DNA of 64,000 bases from Amia ocellicauda. Taxonomy: Eukaryota; Chordata; Actinopteri; Amiiformes; Amiidae. A model generated the notes under the pieces. The model was given only the letters and a program-made list of their open reading frames with translations, did no database searches and had not been told where the DNA came from. Within the stretch, counting starts at the first letter, position 1, and each line of letters opens with the position of its first letter. Shown in pieces: positions 52,601 to 61,757 of the stretch. A program made the translations under genes and the position numbers. The stretch is from NCBI RefSeq assembly GCF_036373705.1, contig NC_089867.1, positions 25,105,823-25,169,822 on the forward strand. Reading direction: 5' to 3'.

Positions 52601-53318
52601 ATGAATCCTAGAAACCTGCTAAGGGGATACTGTCCTCTCACACATCCAAGCGTTTGAAATGCATGTTTGACATTCCACTTGCATTGCCGTCTCCTGAGAA
52701 TCTGATTGTTTATATCGTAGGGCATGTTTGATAGGTTTTGCAAATGATGCAAATGTGTAAGCAAAGTATATTTCCTCTTCTGCATGTGTTGGTATCATGA
52801 AGTTTACTGCATCACAGAGAGAGGTCTGCTGTTCAGCATGTTGGAGGAACTGCTGCATGTTTTTGGCAAGAGCGACATCGGTGCTGCTCATGGTTCAGTA
52901 AAAGCATTTGAAATATCTCAACAAAGCAAAATGACACATTCACATGACTATTTCTAGCACTGATTGTGGTGATGTACTACACATTTTGAAGTTACACGTC
53001 AGGCAACGTTCTCCCTCACTACATATCTTCATGAATACAGAACTCCATGGGTTGAAAGTCAGATCTACAGAGATTTGGGGGAGAGGGAATTATTGTTTTC
53101 CAGTTATAAGACGGTTTTGCACTGTGACATGATCCTTTAATCTTCCAATGTATTGTTTTAACACTGTTTTAACACTGTTAACAGTAGCTGTTCAGTCTCT
53201 ACATGTATACGGTTATATTAAAACAAAAACAAAAAAGTTTTAATATAAATACAATAAAAAAAATGTACTTCTGTTTTGGAAAATAACTCTAAAATGATTG
53301 CAGACCCATTCTTTTTAG

Positions 53319-53388
<70 letters not shown>

Positions 53389-56300
53389 ATATATATGTGT
53401 TGTTGAGATTTGAGGAAACTGGTTACACATCTCTTAAACGATACACAGAAGACTTACACAACCTAGGTAGCGACCACAATACGTGCTCAATGGTATGCAA
53501 CAGTTTTACTTATTTTGTTGCTCAGATATATATTAATGTACTTCCTTGTACAGTCTCTTGCATACTGCCCAAAGCAGGACAGGAAACATTCAAATAAAGA
53601 TCGGGTGTCAGATTTTAACTTGCTGGCTTTCTCAGGAATAATGGATGTTTACTGGAGGTCTTAGACGTCTTTGTCAACGGATCTTAAACAATGCAACGTA
53701 GGCCTCTCCTGGGGGGGCGAGATGAAAAACTGAAAACTCTCCCCCCTTCTGAAAGAGTGATAAGCCGGCAGGGAATCCTGACCCAGGGTGTGGCCAAGTC
53801 CCCTGAGACTTGAGTCATCTTCCTACATGGCACTCGCTTATTCTTTCAGCTGCCTCCTGTTGAGCTTTCCCCAATCCCCACAGAATATCAGTCCAGTCCG
53901 CACAGCCACACTTCAGAAATCAGGTGAGGGGAGCACGGGATTCAGTGCAGGATAATCCCACAGGCCCCAATTACATAAAGCGATGCGTGCTAATTAACTA
54001 ACTGACATTTGGTAACAGAGATGGCTGTGAGGTTTACGGTGAGCAGATTGACACTGGAGCATGTTGTGAGTGAGTCTCTCTCTCTCTCTCTCGTAGGGCT
54101 GCCACGGGGGGCAAAGACACTGACAGGATGTGTGTGAATGGCGAGCACACGTGGCAGATGATGGCAATCCTGAAGACGGAGATCGGCCAGCGCATGGTGG
54201 AGGACAACACGCTGCAGTTCCTGGGCGTCCTGCTGTTCAAGGTGCTGCTCAACTGCCTGCTGTTTGCGTCCAACTTCCGCCGGGCCAGCAGCTGCTTCCT
54301 GGGCTTCTTCTGCGTCTCGCTCTTCCTGGCCGACTTGGCCATGGTATGCGGTGTGTTGGCAGTGCAGTTCAGCAGGGACAGCGAACTGTACCTGCCCGAG
54401 CTCATGTGCTCCATCCTGGCCCACAGCTCCACCATGTACCAGCAGCTGCCCCTGCCAGTGCTGCTCCTGGGGCTGCTGGACTACACCATCAACATGCACC
54501 GCCACTTCCACCCCCTGACCCCCTGCCGGGCGGGGCTGTACTGCACGCAGGTGCTGCTGGTGTGGGCCTATGCCAGCTGGTTCTCCTACAACCACAGCAT
54601 CTCCATCCTCCTGGAGGGAAGCCTTGCGGACGGCCGCACAGCCATCTTCTGCCCCGTGCTGGACTGCAAGGCGGCGCTCTACTGCTGCCTGGCTGCAGCT
54701 CTGGCCGCTGGCGCTGTGCTGCTGTTTTTCTGGAGGGAGCTGCCGCTGCTGTGCCGCGTGATGCACCGGCTGGGGCTGTTCCACGAGGAGCTGGAGAACT
54801 TGGTCCACAGCAAGCCGCCCCACCGCTACAGCCAGCTGCCCGAGGAGGGGCACGGGGAGTTGGGAAAGTGCGCCGAGCAGGTGGGACAGTGGCAGAGGCC
54901 TCCACTCCTCCTCAGCATCACCATGGGCTACACACTCAGCTGGATGGCCTTCCTGCTGATCAACATCATGTGTGTGCTCGTGGACTTCGCCGTGCCCTCC
55001 TACATCAGCGTCAACATCCTGTGGACGATGTGCTTCAACAGCCTGCTGACCGGCCTGACCTTCTGGGCCCGCAGCCAGCGGACGATCTCCAGCACCGACC
55101 TCCCCGAGGATATCTGCAACTGGACTTTCTACTGGCACATGAGCCGGAAGACCAGCCCCACGTCCCTGGAGCAGATCTCCACGGGCATCTACACGCTGTC
55201 CGACAAGACGCACAAGAACCCCTCACTGGTGTGACCCAATGGGTCCGCTGTGCACATGACAGTTAGAAAGTGTTGAAATGATCCGTGCCTGGCTGACTCT
55301 TTGACACGCATCAGGGCGAGCCAGCTTGACGCGAGTGTCAGGCGTCACTCAGGAACGGAGGTCTACGAGGTCCCATCTGCACTCAAGGCATGCCCTTCCG
55401 CCCAGAGAAACTCTCAGCCACCCTGACTGCCTGAATGGAGTTGATTGACTAACTGCATTTTTAAACTCGTGGGATATGGTCACTAGATCATCTGCGGTTC
55501 TAAACAATGCACATTCCACCCCATTGGGAGAAGCCAGGTGTTTACAGTTTTGCCTTGTTATGGTACAGGACCAAAAAGAAAAACACAAACACCACCACAA
55601 AAAAATTCTTAAGATCATTCTGTCCAGCAAAAAATGATAAAAATGCATTTATCTCAAAGAGAGAGACTGATGAACTTTGGGCCTGTGCAACTGGAAATGA
55701 AACATCACTGTCCCTTTAAGAGAGGATTCCTTCTGCTCTCATAATGAGAGGAAGATCACACTTGGTTACAGACATGTTTGTAGCAGATTCCTCAAATGAC
55801 ACTAAAACCACCCTGGGTGTGTTACTTCATGGCACACATTTAGAGAACTAAAGAGAGAACAGTGTCCTGCTTATCTGGTCCACCTTCTGTGTAAAGCTGT
55901 GTACATATTTTCACAATCCTACGGCTGTTTGTGCTCAGGAGGGGAAGTCGCTCACAGCCCCAGGACGCTGTGCCTGACTGGCCCTTAAGGGTGGCCTGAG
56001 CGATTTTCACTGTAGGAGCTTTCAGGTTATTTTGAATGTTCACACAAACCAGCAAATGGCACAGGGTCAGCTGACCTAATAAGCAGACAACACTTGAAAC
56101 AGTACACATAGACAAAAAAGGATGTGACAAAGAGCCAAGAGTTTTACAGTTTTGTTTTGTTCTTTTACTAAGGAATGTGGGTATTTTCCCTCATACTCTC
56201 TCCATAGTTGCTGTTAATACATAATCAATCACTCAAGCTGTGCATTACATTGTGATAAAGGGTCTGGGGGCATAATTTTGTTTTCTGTGCTCTTCTGCGG

Positions 56301-59300
56301 TGCTTCTTACGAAGGTGAAAGAGTTCTTTAGCAGTAGCATTGTCTGGGTGCTCATACAGGACAAGGTTTACACACACTGTCTCAGGAGAGGCCTGTCTGT
56401 GGAGGTATAGTTGTGCTATACTTCCTTAATAAAAACTCAAAGTACCGACCAGAGTCCACTTGTCCTTTGATCACTGTTTGTACTTCCAGATTGCACCGTG
56501 ATTGTCGCTGTGAACAACCATGTGATGCATGAACCACTGCCTGAAGCTTTGTCCTTGATTGCTTGACTTACTGTTTACAGGTTTTGATCCTTCTCCCGCT
56601 ATTGAGTGTACATAGGTTTTTGGTTAGTTTTGTTGTAAAAGACAGGGGCCACTTGACACACAAGACCATCTCCAGGGTATCTCTTACAGCTTGAAGGTAC
56701 AAATAAAATAAAACAAAATGTACACACTCGTGTTTTCAGTGCAATTGTCTGGAGGCTGTAGATAGCATGCCTTGGAAAATCAGTGGTTCGCAACACCTCC
56801 TTCCACATTGCAACAATGGTGCGATTAAGACTGGAACAGGAAGTAAAGGTGCAGATATTGCATTTACTTCCTGCTGGGCTGGCTATGTTCATTGTCAGCT
56901 CAGAATCAGATCCGCTCTCCCCTTCAAGCTGTGGGGTTGTGAACCGCCTGCGTCTCAGACCCTCACGCTTCAGACGGGGTTTGTTGGACGCCTGTGATGA
57001 TCAACCACTGAGGTCAAGCCTCCAGGCTGCTCAGTCGATATCTGAAATCTCTTATGTTCTTCCACGATTCATACAAAATGCATATGGGACACACACCAAA
57101 GAATGATCACCCCCCCAACACACACACATGGCCAATACTCCCTAGTGAACAAACACAGGGTGCAATCTAAGATATGTCTGGCCTCCAGTTTCAGAATCAC
57201 ATGCGATAGGCTAGGTCATATGTTCGACCGATTAAGAGTCTTCGCCCCAGATGCGTTGATGAACTCCCAGCGTCCCAATGTGGTCCCAACGGCCGTTTCT
57301 GTGTGTGCACAGCTCCTGGCAAATAGACATTTCTGAGAGAAACCAAGACAACCTCAGCTACTGTTTACTTTTTAACTTGGAAACAAATACATTATTTAAA
57401 AAAAGCAGCCTTATCTGCACAGGTACAACACTCTGGTGAAGCTAAACAGCTCGTGCAAAGTGTAAATAGAAATCTATGAGCCTCCAAGTCAACCGTAGAC
57501 CTCTGTCACCTGCTAAAGGTCTTAGTCAGCAGGTAGGTGTGCAGCAAGGTCTAACAACTAATAAAAAAACGGAAAGCAAGCTAAAATAAATATTGTGAAG
57601 TACTTGAAGTGCAATTAACTACTCTCCCTGCGCTCCTCACAGCCACACAGTGGAGTCCAGCTCAATGTCACGGACTGAGAGTGCAGGTGGAAGTGGAGCT
57701 CAAAAGCTGCAAACAATGAAAGTGTATATTCTGAAAACCAAACCTGATTTTGTACTCCTTTGTTAGGAGAAGTAAAGCTCACGTCTCTAATGCAGACATT
57801 AGGCAGCACAATTATTATTATTATTATTATTTTTGTCATTTAGCTGACGGTCTTATCCAGGGCGACTTACATTTGTACCCATTTATACAGCTGTGTATTT
57901 CACTGGAGCAATCTAAGTGAAGTACCTGCTCAAGGGTACAACAGCACTGCCCACCCGGGATTTGAACCCACAACCTTCCAGTCATGAGTCCAGAGCAATA
58001 CATACAGTTTGTATTAATGGAATACGGCAACTAGCCTGTTTTGGGCTGAGATGTGCTTATTTCAATCAATATTATATTAGAAATAAATAGGATAAACATT
58101 ATTATTATTATTATTATTAATAGAATCAATTCATTAGGAATCTTGTGGCTTACTTTGTCTTTCATTGCTGGAGTCCGGGCATCTGTGAACACTGAATATT
58201 AAAGTATTCGAGAAACCGGCGTCAATGCAGGATTAAATATTGCATCAAAATGAGTGCAAGGGGTTAACAAGAACTCTTTGAAAATTATATATTCAAATAT
58301 ATGCACAGTAGGCAGCACACTGGGCTACTAAATGGCATAATACTAATGTTATTGATGAGGAAAAAGATATACACCTTTCTGAATGTAAACACTGCATAGT
58401 TATGTGTACAAAGCCAGTTGTTTCTGCTGTTACACAAATATTTGCAGAAAGCGTTGGGTGTCAGGTGCGGAGCGGGGGAATGGAGGAGTAAAGTCTGAGT
58501 GAGGCTGAAGAGAAGCAGAACGGACGGATGAGAGAACAACAGAAGTAACTTTCTACACTAACGAGGAAAACATAATTGTTTATATAATTAGACGAGAGGT
58601 TATCTCCCTCTCTCCTTTTCCTTAACGAAGAGCCACAGAGCGTTTCCACTGATGAGATCTACAGGGAGGGCTTAGCTTTCACAAAGGCTGAGGATTCAAG
58701 GACACCTCGAGTCTCAAACCCAAGATAGAGGCATAGGAACCAACTCAGACTGGATCTGAATCCATCTGAGGATGTCACAACAACAGGTGTTCCTCAAGAC
58801 AATTAGCTCACTAGCATTGTCAACGGCACCAAGACTGTGCAAGTGTAGTATAGCAGCACTGTGGAGCAGTGGTTAGGGCTCTGGACTTTGTTGTGGGAAC
58901 AAATCCCAGGTGGGCAGTGCTGTTGTACCATTGAGCAGGTACTTCACTTAGATTCTCCATTAAAATGCCCAGCTGTATAAATGGGTACAAATGTAAGAGT
59001 GTCTGCTAAATGACAAATAATGTAATGTAAAAGTGTGCCGTTACAGGAAAGCATCTTCGAGCTGTGCCTGGCAGGGTGAGGCTGCTCTTGTGCAGGTCAA
59101 ACACAAACCCGTTTTCTACCCAAACCCCACAACTGTCATCCGCCTGGAATTGACAGCACACACTGGGTTTGCAGTAACTACACGTGCTACACGTTTAGAG
59201 CAACATAAAGGAAATGCGTATTAGAGTGAACAAGATGCACTGTTTGAGGGTATAGATCAGGGGTTCCCAATGTCTGGTGATGGAGGGCCAATTGCCCGAG

Positions 59301-60163
59301 GTTGCATGGGATGGGGGGCCGCAGTAGAAAAATATTTCCCAAATCATACCTTTTTATTTCCTATACATTTCTGTAAGGGAACATTTATGAACTTTAATTG
59401 TAGTTTCATTATTTTCCATCAAATAACATTGGCAATTTGTAACAGAAAATATTCATGAAGTGTAAAAATATAGTAAAGGTTCAGAAAAGGAGGGGTTGAA
59501 GGTTGGCTTTCGGGGGCCGCACCAAACATCCTCGAGGGCCGCGCTTTGGGAACCCCTGGTATAGATAGTTGCAAGCCTCCAGATCTTACAGAAGATTGAT
59601 CACACACATTGTTTCACAAGCGTCTAATTATCACCTGTATCACACTAATTACAGTACCACACATACAGGGGTGTGGCGCCCCCTGTGGGCACACTGTGGG
59701 ACACTGACACACGCTTCCTTTTCTACATTAATAAACATTCAGCGAAAGGACGGCACTGCAGCGGGGCTGGCCATTGCATGCCGGGAAAAACAAACTCAAA
59801 AGTGACTTCTTTGGAAGTATCTGGGATTCTTTGTTCCGATAAATGAACACACAGACCGTGGCTGTTAATTCAATGTATTTGTTCCTGTCTGGTGGCGCAA
59901 GGGAGGTAGTTGCGGACAGACCTGCATCAACAGCATGTGCTTTTCACAATAAGATGTTCCTATCAATCTTGCCATGGCTCATAAGACAATGCACGGTTTT
60001 GCCAATGAGTCCCACTTAGTTATAACAATACATATACACGGATCCGCCACCGCAGCGACACGCGTGGGTCCGGGATGTTCACTGTCACGTCACTCACCTG
60101 TCCTCCGATAGTGACGTCAAAGAACACGATCGGGTTGTTGGGGTTGGTCGGCTGCACGTTCAT
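28700..60163 (-). CDS. ppih: Peptidyl-prolyl cis-trans isomerase H, cyclophilin H (nine coding exons)
   Basis: Nuclear cyclophilin of the U4/U6.U5 tri-snRNP; in the known family it binds PRPF4 with PRPF3 and isomerises prolyl bonds. Coding exons in gene order: 60098-60163, 41971-42035, 40450-40473, 39695-39739, 38043-38085, 31166-31258, 30920-31007, 30264-30304, 28700-28768. Total is 534 bases, 177 residues plus TGA, equal to human. Every junction has AG/GT borders and consistent phase. Visible signatures: [15 protein letters not shown] with catalytic Arg67, QFFITC (123-128), [10 protein letters not shown] with the ligand-pocket Trp133, and the C-terminus IAQCGEM. Only the N-terminal residues before FFDV differ clearly from mammals. 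Intron 1 (42036-60097, 18 kb) holds the gpr160-like gene on the other strand and most of the repeats. Confidence 0.97.
34050..34233 (+). mobile_element. tRNA-derived SINE, near full length
   Basis: A tRNA-like head with a B-box-like gggttcagtccc at about 34099 is followed by acccttgagcaagatactgt, a tgctccagtaaaaa block, ggtaattgtgtgcaaaaatc and the tail agtcgccctggataagggtg. It lies in ppih intron 5. The internal Pol III promoter resemblance shows tRNA origin, not an active tRNA gene. Confidence 0.8.
37590..38010 (+). mobile_element. CR1-like LINE fragment with large internal deletion
   Basis: Plus-strand frames give a reverse transcriptase piece resembling [20 protein letters not shown] (about 37618-37680). 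This runs directly into C-terminal pieces [15 protein letters not shown] and [12 protein letters not shown] (37783-37895). The palm motifs FADD and the region between are missing, so more than 1 kb was lost. Its right end lies about 30 bases from the ppih exon at 38043-38085, antisense to ppih. Confidence 0.75.
38385..39109. mobile_element. hAT-like non-autonomous element (725 bp)
   Basis: The left end is caggggtgtaaagtagc; the right end is the reverse complement of cagtggtgttaagtg. The flanks cgcggtca (38377-38384) and cgcagtta (39110-39117) match at six of eight positions, with two transitions, as an aged 8-bp target duplication. The interior is AT-rich, with repeated gtactt/aagtac motifs near both ends and no transposase frame. 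It sits in ppih intron 4. Confidence 0.8.
41023..41197. mobile_element. Foldback MITE-like element
   Basis: A perfect 20-base inverted repeat, 41038-41057 against 41155-41174 (gagtaccccctgccctgctg and its complement), encloses a second arm pair around gaggtcttaattgc / taagtaattaagacct. The right end continues to aaaacccctg (41197), as in hAT termini; the left terminus is degraded and no target duplication was found. It lies in ppih intron 2. Confidence 0.65.
43078..44043 (+). mobile_element. Tc1-like transposon, internally deleted copy 1
   Basis: Ends are CACTGATCAGCCATAACATT-type inverted repeats flanked by TA (43076-43077 and 44044-44045). The plus strand holds a broken Tc1 transposase: [20 protein letters not shown] near 43294, then the paired-like DNA-binding region, WSDES, and then directly [18 protein letters not shown]. 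The stretch between, which should carry the second Asp of the DDE triad, is deleted; stops interrupt the rest. The left end is also split by a 70-bp insertion listed next. Non-autonomous at present. Confidence 0.9.
43079..43158. repeat. Small insertion inside the Tc1 left end, with 10-base direct repeats
   Basis: gccgatcagc occurs at 43079-43088 and again at 43149-43158, with 60 bases between that are absent from copy 2. The spacer contains the perfect 18-base palindrome cccaggcaattgcctggg and starts cgtttccc, like some hAT termini. This is best explained as a tiny nested insertion with target duplication, or a tandem error. Confidence 0.6.
44723..45124. mobile_element. hAT-like non-autonomous element (402 bp)
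   Basis: The left end is cagtgtttctgaaaatg and the right end reads gagaatcactg. The flanks atgtaaac (44715-44722) and atttaaac (45125-45132) match at seven of eight positions. Subterminal gggcc(c/a)ca-type blocks near both ends resemble other hAT MITEs. No transposase frame inside. Located in ppih intron 1. Confidence 0.8.
48065..48215 (-). mobile_element. SINE-like fragment, tail family B
   Basis: Same block order as 23540-23700: ttagcagacgcccttattca, then tataagagcaatac, gtgcaataatgcagtgcag and tttacacaagtgtatagg. An (aat)n run precedes it at 48068-48078. It lies next to the second Tc1 copy. Confidence 0.6.
48232..49167 (+). mobile_element. Tc1-like transposon, internally deleted copy 2
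   Basis: Inverted ends CACC(A/G)ATCAGCCATAA are flanked by TA (48230-48231 and 49168-49169). Length is 936 bp. The transposase reading starts [12 protein letters not shown] at about 48371, passes the helix-turn-helix region and [14 protein letters not shown], and then joins [19 protein letters not shown] in another frame. About 85 codons, including the QQDN-type second catalytic Asp, are missing; NPIEHLW with the final Glu is kept. An early TGA and frameshifts also break it. The deletion breakpoints differ from copy 1. Confidence 0.92.
49245..49610. repeat. Degenerate AATTCC-rich repeat array
   Basis: The words aattcc, attcca and ccattcc recur many times over about 365 bases, at irregular spacing, with interruptions. 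This looks like a decayed minisatellite or satellite-like array. A short similar word cluster is at 41565-41595. Confidence 0.6.
49640..49850. mobile_element. Two SINE fragments tail to tail
   Basis: 49640-49680 holds a plus-strand SINE tail (cccctggataagggcatctg ctaagaa). From 49697 a minus-strand copy runs through gctgatgcttttatctaaag, agctgggtttcacaagagca and ctcaagggtacaacagtgg. They are the same family as 34050, in opposite orientations. Confidence 0.6.
50810..50852. repeat. AT-rich imperfect palindrome
   Basis: cacaatata at the left mirrors tatattgtg at the right around an (AT)n core, so the strand could fold into a hairpin. Probably simple-repeat sequence without further function. Confidence 0.5.
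52140..52560 (+). promoter_or_regulatory. Candidate promoter or 5' exon region of the gpr160-like gene
   Basis: A local GC- and CpG-richer block in an AT-rich intron, with a CCAAT word (gccaatggc, about 52329) and CpG-rich gcgggcggccgcgcc (about 52300). The coding exon of the receptor has a splice acceptor in front of its ATG, so a leader exon must lie upstream on the plus strand. This block is the most promoter-like sequence within 2 kb. Inference only. Confidence 0.25.
53319..53397. repeat. (AT)n microsatellite
   Basis: Two AT-dinucleotide runs, separated by a short aatattattttt interruption, cover about 79 bases. Confidence 0.95.
54097..54127 (+). other. 5'UTR part of the gpr160-like coding exon, with CT-repeat acceptor
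   Basis: A (tc)n pyrimidine run at 54074-54092 leads straight into cgTAG at 54093-54096, a strong acceptor. This leaves 31 untranslated bases before the ATG at 54128. It implies an upstream non-coding exon, as in mammalian GPR160. Confidence 0.55.
54128..55234 (+). CDS. GPR160-like seven-transmembrane receptor
   Basis: A 368-residue intact protein in one coding exon. Seven hydrophobic segments are visible at about 28-49, 56-81, 95-118, 135-156, 182-202, 260-286 and 290-313. The end of helix 3 reads LLDYTINM where most rhodopsin-type receptors have DRY; GPR160 also has an Asp-Tyr there. The C-terminal third matches GPR160 in order: VPSYISVN, a helix ending [11 protein letters not shown] and SLEQIS. 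Cys93 and Cys175 could form the usual extracellular disulfide. The ligand is unsettled in the family. The gene lies in ppih intron 1 on the opposite strand. It could be the only gpr160 orthologue or a second paralogue; I cannot tell, so no symbol is given. The coding part is GC-rich, which opens long false frames on the other strand. Confidence 0.88.
   Translation: MCVNGEHTWQMMAILKTEIGQRMVEDNTLQFLGVLLFKVLLNCLLFASNFRRASSCFLGFFCVSLFLADLAMVCGVLAVQFSRDSELYLPELMCSILAHSSTMYQQLPLPVLLLGLLDYTINMHRHFHPLTPCRAGLYCTQVLLVWAYASWFSYNHSISILLEGSLADGRTAIFCPVLDCKAALYCCLAAALAAGAVLLFFWRELPLLCRVMHRLGLFHEELENLVHSKPPHRYSQLPEEGHGELGKCAEQVGQWQRPPLLLSITMGYTLSWMAFLLINIMCVLVDFAVPSYISVNILWTMCFNSLLTGLTFWARSQRTISSTDLPEDICNWTFYWHMSRKTSPTSLEQISTGIYTLSDKTHKNPSLV
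56428..56433 (+). terminator. Candidate polyadenylation signal of the gpr160-like gene
   Basis: An AATAAA lies about 1.2 kb after the stop codon on the plus strand, giving a plausible 3'UTR that stays inside ppih intron 1. I noted no closer AATAAA. Confidence 0.45.
57812..58000 (-). mobile_element. tRNA-derived SINE
   Basis: Reverse-oriented SINE beginning at an (att)n run. It reads cttatccagggcgacttaca, tttgtacccatttatacagc, actggagcaatctaagtgaa and gctcaagggtacaacagcac. It ends in a tRNA-like head whose complement holds a perfect B box (ggttcaaatcc, about 57956-57970). It is in the same family as 34050. Confidence 0.8.
58735..58800. repeat. Short dispersed repeat, copy B
   Basis: Matches 2173-2242 (ctcagactggatctgaat, then ctgaggatgt and caggtgtt). 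Same orientation, 56 kb apart. Confidence 0.6.
58855..59025 (+). mobile_element. tRNA-derived SINE
   Basis: The head ggagcagtggttagggctct is followed by a decayed B box (gaacaaatccc), ttgtaccattgagcaggtac, cagctgtataaatgggtaca and the tail agtgtctgctaaatgac. Plus orientation, so it faces the copy at 57812 tail-out. Confidence 0.8.
59258..59558. mobile_element. hAT-like non-autonomous element (301 bp) with perfect 8-bp target duplication
   Basis: The ends caggggttcccaa and ttgggaacccctg are perfect inverted repeats of 13 bases. The flanks are both gtatagat (59250-59257 and 59559-59566). Subterminal gagggcc blocks continue the symmetry. No coding frame. It lies about 540 bases downstream of ppih exon 1 in gene direction. 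The perfect duplication suggests this is the youngest of the three hAT-like insertions. Confidence 0.93.
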
Positions 60164-60450
60164 CGCGTCTCTCTTCTTCGAGGCTTTGTTCGTAAATGTT
60201 TAAAGATGTAACTTCGTCCACTCCACCGCAGTGCTGCGGATTTCAAATGAACGTACTTCACAACTACGGCAGCCAGAAAGGCACATTTGACTACGGCGGC
60301 CGAGGATGGACAAAAACACTTTCCTCGTTTCTGACGTTACCAGTTTTGTACACCCTATCGGATTCGTTCAATTTGGCGAAACAGCTGCTTACCTTTGCAG
60401 AAATGATCGTACATGTCACAAGTATTTAGGATTTTAATTAGTCGGAATAC
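60164..60450 (-). promoter_or_regulatory. ppih: ppih 5'UTR and proximal promoter region
   Basis: CpG-containing sequence directly upstream of the ppih start codon, between it and the AT-rich spacer toward taf10. No TATA box at a convincing distance. The transcription start cannot be set from sequence alone. Confidence 0.45.
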
Positions 60451-61446
60451 AAGAAGTTGGCATAATGTTCTGTTTACATGCTTCGTGAGTCTTGATATTC
60501 CGCAACAAATTTGTATTTTAGTGTAATTTCTTCCCAGTGGAATTTAATATTTCGATGTGTGGGTCTTCATTCTTCCAAATAGTCAGTTTCTTATTCCAAA
60601 TATGATGTTTGCATGCGGGGTAGATACTGGGAATGGCTTGTCTGCTTCTTGTTACTCTAATAAAATGATGGTGACTTTATCCATTGCAAATATTCACAGC
60701 ATTTACAAATCATGAAGCCTGTTCTACCCAATGTTTGCACAAAATTAATTATTTTTCTGTCAGGGTTTCTAGAAAGCACAGTGCTTGAATTTTACAACTG
60801 GTACACGTGTAGCGTGAACATTAAGCACTAGTTCATGACCTCAATTACCATTAATGCTTATTGCGCACAGTTAAGAATGTCTTAAAACTATAATTTGTCG
60901 AGTTATACAACTACTTTTAATTATCAATGTGACCCGAGATATATAATCCAGTTTTTAAACTCCACAAATTACATACAACTGATGAATCAGCCCTTACCTT
61001 GACGGCCATTACTCATCTCTTTTCGGCGCACTTTCATTGCTAAAATCAGCTCTCTCATGAAAAGATCATCATGAAAAGATGACTAACACAGGGGGAACAC
61101 AGCTCCCGGGATCACCTTCAATGGCAGGATTTGGGCGAGCCATCCACCCTCGCTGGGCTTTACAGCACAGACACCTGGGACGGACCCACGAGTCCTCCAT
61201 TCCCACTGGGGTCATTTCAGCGGCTTTCCATGCCAACTCTCAGCACAGACAGCCCCTCCGCACTAAATTTGTATTGATTTAGCTGCTTAACATAAATATA
61301 AAAAGGGTTTTGGACATTTCCTTTCCAAGATGCTGACTATGCAGAAAACCTAACACACACTGGGACGTGCGTCACAACCCGAAATGTGACAATGTCAGAG
61401 CTGAACATCAACAGACAGAAGGGGGACGGGGCATGACAACCATTTG

Positions 61447-61452
61447 TTTATT
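61447..61452 (-). terminator. taf10: Polyadenylation signal of taf10
   Basis: AATAAA on the minus strand, about 306 bases past the taf10 stop codon. The taf10 transcript would end near 61430, about 1.3 kb before the ppih start codon on the same strand. Confidence 0.6.
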
Positions 61453-61757
61453 TTTCAATACTTTTTTGTATCTATTCATGTCAATAAAAATACCACAAAC
61501 ATATATACGACGTAGGCTGCTTCTGAAATTAGGTACATGACAAAAATAAGTTCTAGGCAAAACTAAAATGTAAAACACAGGGGGGGGGGGGAACAGAAAA
61601 AAGAAAAGCAGAGATTCCAGGTGTCTAACTCCGCGACGTGGGAGGCTGGAGAGCAGAAGGGAGCCCCGGAGACGCCCCGACACGGCGCAGAGGCTGCCGG
61701 GACGAGCCCCGTCGCCGCACAGTGGTCCTGCAGTGCGTCTGCGCTCGAGAGCGGCCC

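Noticed and set aside
52162..52611. 149-codon frame in the GC-richer block upstream of the receptor
   Set aside because: No family resemblance; better seen as possible promoter or leader sequence.
53990..55213. A 407-codon open frame on the minus strand, longer than the receptor frame it overlaps
   Set aside because: Its product is a low-complexity mix rich in Gln, Val, Ala and Gly without domains; it mirrors the GC-rich third positions of the gpr160-like gene on the plus strand.
54130..55266. A 378-codon plus-strand frame shifted by two bases from the receptor
   Set aside because: Low-complexity Ala/Gly/Pro/Gln product with no recognisable family; the frame starting at 54128 has seven hydrophobic helices and GPR160 landmarks.
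57940..57975. Perfect Pol III B box suggesting a tRNA gene
   Set aside because: No cloverleaf could be followed and the sequence continues as the SINE body shared with several other places; it is a SINE head.
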